Shown here in pieces: positions 51,437 through 58,258 of a DNA stretch of 64,000 nt; position 1 is the stretch's first letter; each line of letters starts with the position of its first letter. Below the pieces are notes generated by a model. It made no database searches, was not told the origin of the DNA, and saw only the letters and a list, made by a program, of their open reading frames with translations. The stretch spans positions 3,348,001 to 3,412,000 of the forward strand of contig NZ_CP102509.1 of NCBI RefSeq assembly GCF_024611995.1. The letters run 5' to 3'. A program made the translations under genes and the position numbers. This DNA comes from Streptomyces sp. NBC_00162. GTDB lineage: Bacteria > Actinomycetota > Actinomycetes > Streptomycetales > Streptomycetaceae.

Positions 51437-53095
51437 TCAGACCTCGTACGGCTGGACGACGATGAAGTTGCCGGGAGCGCCGCGGAACTGGAGGTTCACG
51501 GTCTCCCCGCTGTGGCCGGGGTAGGCGTTGCGCCGGAGCCGGACCTGACTGGAGATGATCACCTGGGAGGCGGCCGACCACGCCACGATGGCGTTGCTGT
51601 CCGCGAAGGTGGTCGGGGTGACGGGCAGGACGACCGGGACGCCGTGCGTCTTGACGATCACCGTGCCGGTGCCCTGGAACTGCATGGTGAACAGGGCCCC
51701 GCCCGGGATGCCGTGGCCTTCGATGCGGCGGACCTCGTGCTGGAGCGACTCGTCGAAGGCGAGGACGCTTTCGGCGGAGACGCAGATTCCGTCGCCCTGG
51801 AGCTCGATGGCGTGCAGGTGGGCACCGTTCTCGGCGAGGAAGACCTGGCCTCGGCCGGTGCAGCGCATGAGCTGCATCTCCTGGCCGGTGGCGTTGCCGA
51901 CGATGCGGCCGGCGAAGCCTGCGCCCTTGTAGCTGAAGTCGACCTTGCCCTGGTAGAGCACCATGCTGCCCTGGCGGGCGAGGACGGCCTGGCCGCCCAT
52001 CGACAGGTCGACGCGCATGAGCTGCTGGTTCTGCGGGGTCCAGCGGGCGCCCGTGGGGGCTTCCTTGTACGGCTGGAGGGCGGCGGCGAGGCCGGCTCCG
52101 GCGGGGGCGGCGCCCTGCGGGGCGTACCCGGGCTGCTGACCGGGGACCTGCCCGTACGCGGGCGGCTGCTGGCCCGGGACCTGCCCGTAGCCCGGCTGCT
52201 GACCGTAGGGGGCGGGGGCCGGGGCGGGCGGCGGAACCTGGCCGTACGAGGGCTGCTGGGGCGGCTGGCCGTAGGGCGCCGGGGCCGGCGGGGCCATCGG
52301 CGCGGCCATGGTGGGCGCACTGTGCTGCGGGTACGCCTGCGGCTGCGGGTACGCCTGCGGCTGCGGGGCCGGCGCGGGGGCCGGGGCGGGCACGGGCGGC
52401 GCGCCGAAGGAGGGCGCGGGAGCCGGGGCCTGCGGGGCCGGAGCCTGCGGGGCCGGGGCCGGGGCGCCGAACGACGGGGCCGGAGCGGCCGCCTGCGGGG
52501 GCGGGGCGAATCCGGGCGCGGCGCCGGCCTGGGCGGCCGGTGCCTGCTGCTGCGGCTGCTGCTCCTCCTCGGCGACCTCGCCGCCGAAGTTCTTGAGCAG
52601 CGCGTCGAGTCCGCCGTCGAAGCCCTGGCCGACGGCGGCGAAGCGCCACACGTCCTTGAGGTAGAAGTCGCCGAGCATCACGGCCCGCTCGGTGGTGAAC
52701 TCCGCGCCCGTGAAGGCGTACCGGACGACCTCTTCGCCGCCCGCCACGATCCGGATGTGGCCCGGGCCGATCTGCGACATCTGGCCGGCGCCGTCGATGG
52801 TGGCGGTGAAGGACAGCTTGTGGATGGAGGCCGGCACGCGGTCCAGGGTCACCCGGAAGGATTCCGTGTCACCGGCCTGCGCGCCGAGCTGCTGGATGGA
52901 CTCCTCGGGCGACTTCGGCTGGTTGAAGAAGACGAAGTAGCGGTCGTCCGACAACTGTTCGTTCGCGTCGAGGCCGAAGCAGCTGATGTCGAAGGTGAGT
53001 CCGGGCCCGGCGATCTGGACACCCACATACAGATCGGTGCCCGCCGTCAGATCACTGATCTTGGCCTTGTGGCCCCGTTGGAATTCCCTTGCCAT
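51437..53095 (-). CDS. TerD-AIM24 fusion protein
   Basis: A 552-residue fusion. Residues 1-175: TerD domain (LTAGTDLYVGVQIAGPGLTF, CFGLDANEQLSDDRYFVFFN, RVPASIHKLSFTATIDGAGQ, GAEFTTERAVMLGDFYLKD), with the acidic residues that bind calcium in TerD. Residues 180-345: Pro/Ala/Gln linker with repeats such as PQPQAYPQPQAYPQ and YGQVPGQQP. Residues 350-552: AIM24 domain (QLMRVDLSMGGQAVLARQGS to NFIVVQPYEV). Ter domains mark tellurite/stress and predicted Ca2+-dependent membrane-associated systems. First gene of the cassette; it has its own promoter region (53096-53206). Confidence 0.92.
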   Translation of the reverse strand: MAREFQRGHKAKISDLTAGTDLYVGVQIAGPGLTFDISCFGLDANEQLSDDRYFVFFNQPKSPEESIQQLGAQAGDTESFRVTLDRVPASIHKLSFTATIDGAGQMSQIGPGHIRIVAGGEEVVRYAFTGAEFTTERAVMLGDFYLKDVWRFAAVGQGFDGGLDALLKNFGGEVAEEEQQPQQQAPAAQAGAAPGFAPPPQAAAPAPSFGAPAPAPQAPAPQAPAPAPSFGAPPVPAPAPAPAPQPQAYPQPQAYPQHSAPTMAAPMAPPAPAPYGQPPQQPSYGQVPPPAPAPAPYGQQPGYGQVPGQQPPAYGQVPGQQPGYAPQGAAPAGAGLAAALQPYKEAPTGARWTPQNQQLMRVDLSMGGQAVLARQGSMVLYQGKVDFSYKGAGFAGRIVGNATGQEMQLMRCTGRGQVFLAENGAHLHAIELQGDGICVSAESVLAFDESLQHEVRRIEGHGIPGGALFTMQFQGTGTVIVKTHGVPVVLPVTPTTFADSNAIVAWSAASQVIISSQVRLRRNAYPGHSGETVNLQFRGAPGNFIVVQPYEV

Positions 53096-53206
53096 ACGTA
53101 ACGACCGTCCCCCATCCCGACTGTGAATGCGTGCCGCTCAGGCTAACGGCAACGGCCGACATCCGGCCAAGTCGGTACCGACCCGGTACATATCACCGTG
53201 TGTGAC

Positions 53207-53226
53207 AGCCCGGGTGGAGCCGGGCT
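53207..53226 (-). terminator. Terminator of the M48-type gene
   Basis: AGCCCGG (53207-53213), 6-nt loop, CCGGGCT (53220-53226): perfect 7-bp stem that begins at the stop codon of the minus-strand peptidase gene. Confidence 0.5.
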
Positions 53227-53764
53227 ATTCGTCCCGGGCGGCGGGAACCTTCGGGAGGCGCTCGGCGGCGACGATCCCCTCCAGGTATCCGCGGGCCCGC
53301 TCGGTCCGCGGATACGCCTCCAGCAGCTCCCAGAAGCGGGGACCGTGGCCGGGCACGAGGAGGTGCGCCAGCTCGTGCAGGAGTACGTAGTCGACGACGT
53401 ACTCCGGCATTCCCTGGAGGCGGTGCGAGAGCCGGATGCTGCCCTCGGCCGGGGTGCAGGAGCCCCAGCGGGTGTTCTGGTTGGTCACCCAGCGGACGGA
53501 GCGGGGGCGGGCCCGGCCGCTGAAGAACTGCTCGGACAAACGCTCGGCGCGCTCGGTCAGTTCCGCGTCCCCGAGGGTGCGCTTGCTCTCCTGGGCAGCC
53601 AGCTTGTCGAGCATGACGCCCACCCAGCGCTGCTCCTCGGCCTCCGACATCCGGGCAGGGATCAGGACGACCGTACGGTCACCCTCGCGATAGGCGGATA
53701 CGGTCCTGCGGCGGCGCGCGCTCCGGCGGACTTCGACGGCGCGCTGCGGTGGGTCGGCGGACAC
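53225..53764 (-). CDS. YgjP/M48-type metallopeptidase domain protein
   Basis: A 179-residue protein from the GTG at 53764. Motifs: RWGSCTPAEGSIRLSHRLQG and VDYVLLHELAHLLVPGHGPR, with zinc site HELAH (130-134) and FWELL after it, as in YgjP/DUF45 and SprT-like proteins. N-terminal RRSARRRRTVSAY is typical. An in-frame ATG at 53863 would add 33 residues with no ribosome binding site. Function unknown. It lies convergent with no partner and is divergent from the ThiF-like gene. Confidence 0.88.
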   Translation of the reverse strand: MSADPPQRAVEVRRSARRRRTVSAYREGDRTVVLIPARMSEAEEQRWVGVMLDKLAAQESKRTLGDAELTERAERLSEQFFSGRARPRSVRWVTNQNTRWGSCTPAEGSIRLSHRLQGMPEYVVDYVLLHELAHLLVPGHGPRFWELLEAYPRTERARGYLEGIVAAERLPKVPAARDE

Positions 53765-53988
53765 GCCACGAAGGTACCCGGAACCCGTCACGGAAGTCCC
53801 GCCCGTCCGCGGTTCGAACACGATCGATTCGCGGTCGATATCCGGGGCGCACCATTTCTCCATCTCATATGCCTAATAGGCCTCGCCTGTGGACAAATTC
53901 CTGCACGGTATGCGGCGGACGGGCAGTGTTGCGGAGGAACGGAAAGGGGGCGGCCCGAGTGCCGCCCGTGGAATCGAGGGGGACGGTC

Positions 53989-55131
53989 ATGTATCCGAAG
54001 GTGAAGCCGGCGCTGGCCCGGGCGTGGCGGGATCTGCACACCGTGCAGTTCGGGGTGACCCCCGCGCACGCGGTGGTGCTCGGCCCGGTCGACACGGCGA
54101 CGGGCACGCTCATCGACCGGATCGACGGGACGCGGCGGATGGAGCTGTTGCGGGCGGAAGCCTCGGGGATGGGGCTGCCGGAGGGCCGGGCGGACGAGGT
54201 GGTCCGGCGGCTGGCGGGGGCCGGGCTGCTCGACGACGCCACGGCGGGCGGCCCGCGGGCCCAGGCCGTGCGCAAGCGGCCGGAGACCCTGGAGCGGCTG
54301 GGACCCGATCTGGGCTCGCTCTCCCTGGTGCACCGTGAACCGGGCGGGGACTTACGGGGCATCGCCGCGCGCCGGGCGATACGGGTCCAGGTGCGCGGGA
54401 GCGGCCGGGTGGGCGCGTTGATCGCATCGGTCCTGGCGGGGGCCGGCGTGGGCGGGGTCGAGGTGCTCGACGGTGGCCGGGTGGAGCCGGGGGACGTGGC
54501 ACCGGGCGGGCTCGGGCCCGGGAGCGTGGGCCGGCTGCGGGCGGAGGCGGCGGGCGGGCTGGTGCGCGAGTCGGCCCCCGGTCGCGCCCCGCGGGCCGGG
54601 GAGGGCGCGGGCCCGGAGCCGGGGCTCGCCCTGGTGGTGGTCGCGCCGCGCGACGGACTGCACGCCTGGGCCCCTGATCCGGACACCGCGGCCGACTGGG
54701 TCACCACGGGCATCCCCCACTTGTACGCGGGGGTGTTGGAGGGCACCGGGCTGGTGGGGCCGCTGGTGCTGCCCGGGGCGACGGCATGCGCGGGGTGCAT
54801 GGAGCGCGACCGCGTGGACCAGGATCCCGCCTGGCCGAGGATGCTGGTGCAGTGGCGGTCTACCCACCGCCGGCGGACGGGCGCCGCCTGCGACCTGGGG
54901 CTGTCCACGGCGGTGGCGGGCCTGGCCGCGGCCCACGCGCTGTCCTTCCTCGACGGCGAGCTGCCCGCTTCCACGGCATCCCGCTGGGAGGCCGCCCTGC
55001 CGGGCCTCCACTGGCAGCACACCGCGCTCCGGCCCCACTCCGACTGCCCCTGCGGTGCGAGCGCCGGCCGCCGGGCGGCGCTGCAAGGGGCGGGAGAAGG
55101 ATCGGGCGGAGATCCGCCGGGAGGGCCATGA
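53989..55131 (+). CDS. ThiF/E1-like adenylyltransferase-fold protein (ocin-ThiF type)
   Basis: A 380-residue protein. A leader-peptide-binding-like N-terminal domain (1-125: GVTPAHAVVLGPVDTATGTL) precedes a Rossmann E1-like domain (VRGSGRVGALIASVLAGAG, VEVLDGGRVEPGDVAPGG). Two cysteine pairs, CAGCM and CPCG, fit a zinc site. It resembles the ThiF-like proteins of TOMM peptide pathways, but no YcaO or precursor gene is near, so it belongs to a stand-alone actinobacterial branch. The key ATP-binding Arg/Asp are not all evident. GAGGGGGA precedes the ATG. It lies upstream of an ABC1 kinase gene, as in mycobacteria (Rv3196-Rv3197). Confidence 0.8.
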   Translation: MYPKVKPALARAWRDLHTVQFGVTPAHAVVLGPVDTATGTLIDRIDGTRRMELLRAEASGMGLPEGRADEVVRRLAGAGLLDDATAGGPRAQAVRKRPETLERLGPDLGSLSLVHREPGGDLRGIAARRAIRVQVRGSGRVGALIASVLAGAGVGGVEVLDGGRVEPGDVAPGGLGPGSVGRLRAEAAGGLVRESAPGRAPRAGEGAGPEPGLALVVVAPRDGLHAWAPDPDTAADWVTTGIPHLYAGVLEGTGLVGPLVLPGATACAGCMERDRVDQDPAWPRMLVQWRSTHRRRTGAACDLGLSTAVAGLAAAHALSFLDGELPASTASRWEAALPGLHWQHTALRPHSDCPCGASAGRRAALQGAGEGSGGDPPGGP

Positions 55132-55204
55132 CAGGATGCGTGGGTTGGAGGGGCATTCCCGAACCGCCGCTTGCGGCGCAGCTGTCTGGGACATGGAGGG
55201 GCGT

Positions 55205-56533
55205 ATGTCTGATCTTCCCCGGAAGGCGGTCACCCGTACCGTCAAGCTGGCCGCGCTGCCGCTCGGCATCGCGGGTCGGGCCACCTGGGGGCTGGGCAAG
55301 CGGATCGGCGGCAAGTCGGCGGAGATCGTGGCGCGCGAGCTCCAGCAGCGCACCGCCGAGCAGCTGTTCCGCACGCTCGGGGAGCTGAAGGGCGGTGCCA
55401 TGAAGTTCGGGCAGGCCCTGTCGGTCTTCGAGTCGGCCCTGCCCGAGGAGGTCGCAGGGCCCTACCGGGCGGCGCTGACCAAGCTTCAGGAGGCGGCCCC
55501 ACCGCTGCCCGCCGCCACCGTGCACCAGGTGCTCACGGACCGGCTGGGCGCGGACTGGCGGGACCTGTTCGAGGAGTTCGAGGACAAGCCGGCCGCGGCG
55601 GCCTCGATCGGGCAGGTGCACCGGGCGGTGTGGCACGACGGCCGGCAGGTGGCGGTCAAGGTCCAGTACCCAGGGGCCGGCGAGGCACTGCTGTCGGACC
55701 TGAAGCAGCTGAGCCGGTTCGCGGGGCTGCTGGGCCCGCTGATACCCGGCATGGAGATCAAGCCGCTGATCAAGGAGTTGCGCGACCGGGTCGCGGAGGA
55801 GCTCGACTACGAGCTGGAGGCCGAGGCCCAGCGGACGCACGCGGACGCGTTCGTGGACGACCCCGATGTCGTCGTGCCGGACGTCGTGCACCAGGGCGAC
55901 CAGGTGCTGGTGACCGAGTGGCTCGAAGGGACGCCGCTGTCGGAGGTGATAGCCGACGGCACGCAGGAGGAGCGCGACCGCGCCGGGCAGTTGCTGGCCC
56001 GGTTCCTCTTCTCCGGGCCCGCGCGGACCGGGCTGCTGCACGCGGACCCGCACCCGGGCAACTTCCGGCTGATATCGGGGGCGGACGGCCGGATGCAGCT
56101 GGGCGTCCTGGACTTCGGCACGGTGGACCGGCTGCCCGGCGGCTGGCCCAAGCCCATCGGCAAGTCGCTGCGGATGACGCTGGACGGTGATGCCGAGGGG
56201 GTCTACGGGCACCTGTGTGCCGAGGGGTTCGTGAAGGAGTCCATCGAACTGGCCCCCGACGCGGTGCTGGACTACCTGAAGCCGATCATCGAGCCCGCCG
56301 AGGCCGAGGAGTTCACCTTCACCCGGCCGTGGCTGCGCGGTCAGGCGGCGCGGATCGCCGATCCCCGCTCCCCCGCGCACCAGTTGGGCCGGCAGATCAA
56401 CCTGCCGCCCTCGTACCTGCTGATCCACCGGGTGACGCTGAGCACTATCGGGGTGCTGTGCCAGCTGGGCGCGACCGTACGGCTGCGTGACGAACTGGAC
56501 AGCTGGCTGCCGGGGTTCGCTGCCGGGGAGTGA
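55205..56533 (+). CDS. ABC1/ADCK (UbiB/AarF) family atypical kinase
   Basis: A 442-residue protein kinase-like protein. Diagnostic KxGQ motif: MKFGQALSVFES (66-77); Ala-rich loop AAAASIGQVHRAVW in place of the glycine loop; VAVKVQYPG with the catalytic lysine; EELDYELEAEAQ; LLHADPHPGNF and LDFGTVDRLPGG for the catalytic and metal-binding loops. UbiB-type proteins support isoprenoid quinone synthesis or lipid transport. ATG 55205 follows GGAGGGG. It follows the ThiF-like gene by 73 bp. Confidence 0.93.
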   Translation: MSDLPRKAVTRTVKLAALPLGIAGRATWGLGKRIGGKSAEIVARELQQRTAEQLFRTLGELKGGAMKFGQALSVFESALPEEVAGPYRAALTKLQEAAPPLPAATVHQVLTDRLGADWRDLFEEFEDKPAAAASIGQVHRAVWHDGRQVAVKVQYPGAGEALLSDLKQLSRFAGLLGPLIPGMEIKPLIKELRDRVAEELDYELEAEAQRTHADAFVDDPDVVVPDVVHQGDQVLVTEWLEGTPLSEVIADGTQEERDRAGQLLARFLFSGPARTGLLHADPHPGNFRLISGADGRMQLGVLDFGTVDRLPGGWPKPIGKSLRMTLDGDAEGVYGHLCAEGFVKESIELAPDAVLDYLKPIIEPAEAEEFTFTRPWLRGQAARIADPRSPAHQLGRQINLPPSYLLIHRVTLSTIGVLCQLGATVRLRDELDSWLPGFAAGE

Positions 56534-56545
56534 CGGGCGGGTCCG

Positions 56546-56752
56546 TCACCACCAGGAGGAGTCGAGCCTGCCCTCGATCGACCTGAGATTGGCGCGCGCG
56601 CAGTCGACGCAGAAGTACTGTCTGGTCCCGTTCTCGACCGAGCAGGTCCAGGTGATCGGGGCGCCGTCGGGAGACCGGGCACCGCAGCGCGCGCAGACGA
56701 CGGGCTGGGCCTCGGGTCCCGACTGGGCGGGGCGGGGAGTCGGCTGGTCCAC
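56546..56752 (-). CDS. Small zinc-ribbon protein
   Basis: A 68-residue protein. Two pairs, CARCG and CVDCA (22 residues apart), make a zinc ribbon, and the tail NLRSIEGRLDSSWW is distinctive and conserved in streptomycetes as I recall. Function unknown. GTG 56752 follows GGAG directly and the start is unsure; an in-frame TTG at 56794 is less likely. Confidence 0.7.
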   Translation of the reverse strand: MDQPTPRPAQSGPEAQPVVCARCGARSPDGAPITWTCSVENGTRQYFCVDCARANLRSIEGRLDSSWW

Positions 56753-56853
56753 CTCCAGACGATATCGCCGTGCGGGGTGGACAGCCCCTCGCAACGCACC
56801 GGGGGGACCGGTCCGTTCGGACCGGTCCCCCCGGGACTTCTTCTTCTCTGCTC

Positions 56854-57183
56854 TTAGTGCATGACGGCCATGGCCAGCGCACGCCGGGCGCGCAGCGAGA
56901 CGCGCTCGGCTCGCCGCTGCATGCGGCGGGCGGCGACCAGGCGCACGGCGAGACGCTCGGCGTCCGCCTCACGCATGCGGTCGTCCATATGGGCACGAGC
57001 CAGGGCTTCTGGGATGAGTTGCATTTCGCGGGTCCTGTTCTGACGCGAGGTGATCGCGCCGGCGGTGATGAAGTCTGCGTGGGCGGAGCCGTGCGGCTGC
57101 TCGCTCGTGGAGTGGGCGGTCATGAGGGCCTGCTTCAGGGGGTCGTGCGTGAGGGGGCGGTCGATGGTTCCGTTGGCGGTCAT
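56854..57183 (-). CDS. Conserved streptomycete protein behind wblC
   Basis: A 109-residue protein, rich in Arg and Ala. N-terminus MTANGTIDRPLTHDPLKQAL and middle FITAGAITSRQNRTREMQLI, then two charged helices (AHMDDRMREADAERLAVRLV, AARRMQRRAERVSLRARRAL). Unknown function. Its ATG overlaps the wblC stop (ATGA), so it is produced together with WblC and probably belongs to the same antibiotic-induced unit. Confidence 0.8.
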   Translation of the reverse strand: MTANGTIDRPLTHDPLKQALMTAHSTSEQPHGSAHADFITAGAITSRQNRTREMQLIPEALARAHMDDRMREADAERLAVRLVAARRMQRRAERVSLRARRALAMAVMH

Positions 57184-57551
57184 GCCGCGACAACCGGGTT
57201 CTTGCGCGGGCGGCCACGCGGACGCTTCCGGGCGACGACGACACCCTGGACGAAGAGCTCGCCACCCCAGACACCCCAGGGCTCGCGGCGCTCGGTCGCC
57301 CCGGCGAGGCAGGCCTCGACCAGCGGGCAGGTCCGGCACAGGGACTTGGCGTACTCGACGTCGGCCGGGGACTCGGCGAAGAAGACCTCGGGGTCGAAGG
57401 TGCGGCAGGGAACCGGGACGCCGAGGTTCTCGATGGCGTCGTCGAGCGCGGAGAGCGCGGTAAGCGGGGTCAAGGTGTGGTCCTCCGGGACTGCGGGCGG
57501 GGAGATCGTTTGGGTCTGCGGTACGGACGGGGCGTGCGCTTCGAGTTGCAC
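57180..57551 (-). CDS. wblC: WhiB-family regulator WblC (WhiB7 type)
   Basis: A 123-residue Wbl protein. Cysteines C49, C72, C75 and C81 hold the [4Fe-4S] cluster; EPWGVWGGELF contacts sigma region 4; the C-terminal AT-hook RGRPR (112-116) within RKRPRGRPRKNP binds AT-rich DNA next to -35 boxes. This combination defines WhiB7/WblC, the activator of intrinsic antibiotic resistance induced by ribosome-targeting drugs. GTG 57551 has GAGGAAG upstream and matches the S. coelicolor start; the frame open to 57623 overlaps the leader and is not used. A WhiB7-like promoter and long leader lie upstream. Confidence 0.96.
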   Translation of the reverse strand: MQLEAHAPSVPQTQTISPPAVPEDHTLTPLTALSALDDAIENLGVPVPCRTFDPEVFFAESPADVEYAKSLCRTCPLVEACLAGATERREPWGVWGGELFVQGVVVARKRPRGRPRKNPVVAA

Positions 57552-57619
57552 GGTGGTTTCTTCCTCGTCTTGTTCGGCTAGTCGTTCCGGCCGGTCGGCC
57601 GGGTTCGGCTGGGCTGTCC

Positions 57620-57742
57620 TCACACCGACTGGCTCTGCCAGTCCCGAGGCTCCTTCGCTGCGTCGCCCCCGTTCGGGGACAAACAGAAGGGCCGCGGATC
57701 CCGGGTGGGGTTCCGCGGCCCTGAAGGCGCCGGCCAGATCAT
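57620..57742 (-). CDS. Leader ORF (uORF) upstream of wblC
   Basis: A 40-codon frame in the wblC leader, from ATG 57742 (MIWPAPSGPRNPT) to TGA at 57620, ending 68 nt before the wblC start. It starts 4 nt after the stop of the 114-residue leader gene, so ribosomes could pass from one to the other; it has no good ribosome binding site of its own. A terminator-like hairpin (57688-57722) lies within it. In mycobacteria and streptomycetes, whiB7/wblC is controlled by a translated leader ORF and attenuation; this frame or the 114-residue frame is the likely equivalent. Proline and arginine codons are frequent. Confidence 0.6.
   Translation of the reverse strand: MIWPAPSGPRNPTRDPRPFCLSPNGGDAAKEPRDWQSQSV
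57688..57722 (-). terminator. Attenuator hairpin in the wblC leader
   Basis: On the minus strand AGGGCCGCGGA (57722-57712) pairs perfectly with TCCGCGGCCCT (57698-57688), with CCC/GGG inside the loop, followed by TCTGTTTGTCC. It is inside the leader ORF, 137 bp upstream of the wblC start, so active or stalled ribosomes would decide whether it forms. Confidence 0.7.
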
Positions 57743-57746
57743 GCGA

Positions 57747-58091
57747 TCAGGCTGGATCACTCCAGGGTTCGAGCCCGCGGAAGGCCCACATCAGGTGGTG
57801 CTGGTGCTTCGTCTGCTTCGTCTGGCGCTTAAATCCGGCACTGGCGGCACCGGCTGCGGCGGCGGAGCCATAGGCGCCATGTGCCTGGGCTTCTGCTGCC
57901 AGTACTGCCACCGGTGCCTGGGTCGGTCGCTCATTGCGCTCGCTGACGCTGCCCGGAAGGGTCGCCAGCAGGGCGGGGCGGGCCGCGGAAATCGCGGACA
58001 CACCGGTACCCAGGACGGAGACGGAACCGAGCAGGCAGGAGGCGGCAACCGAGCGATCGGTCATTTTGGTGAAGGTCATGAAGCTGGTCAC
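57747..58091 (-). CDS. 114-residue leader gene upstream of wblC
   Basis: A GTG-started frame with a strong ribosome binding site (GAGAGGAGG, 8-nt spacing). The product (MTSFMTFTKMTDRSVAASCL) has a signal-like hydrophobic N-terminus (LLGSVSVLGTGVSAISAA), an Ala-rich middle and a basic His/Gln-rich C-terminus (KRQTKQTKHQHHLMWAFRGL). Not recognised. It is transcribed from the putative wblC promoter and stops 4 nt before the 40-codon leader ORF. It may be the antibiotic-sensing leader peptide itself or a genuine small protein. Confidence 0.6.
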   Translation of the reverse strand: MTSFMTFTKMTDRSVAASCLLGSVSVLGTGVSAISAARPALLATLPGSVSERNERPTQAPVAVLAAEAQAHGAYGSAAAAGAASAGFKRQTKQTKHQHHLMWAFRGLEPWSDPA

Positions 58092-58208
58092 TGGTCTCGC
58101 CTCCTCTCGGCGTCTCGGGGACGGGGCCCGGGGGCCTGTCCCATGCGTATTCGGATAAGTACAGCACGGATCCAGGGCTTCGGAGAAGCCACCGTTTCCG
58201 TTGCTAAG

Positions 58209-58238
58209 AACCTATGGGGATTCGCTGGGCATGTGCAA
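58209..58238 (-). promoter_or_regulatory. WhiB7-type promoter for the wblC leader
   Basis: Minus strand: TTGCAC (58238-58233), 18-bp spacer, TAGGTT (58214-58209). An AT-rich run (AAAAATAG, about 58247-58240) sits immediately upstream of the -35, where WhiB7 binds with SigA at its target promoters. It gives a leader of about 650 nt. Confidence 0.55.
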
Positions 58239-58258
58239 ACTATTTTTCCGACGAGTTT

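Noticed and set aside
53989..55131. TOMM natural-product cluster
   Set aside because: Only the ThiF-like protein is present; no YcaO, dehydrogenase or precursor peptide.
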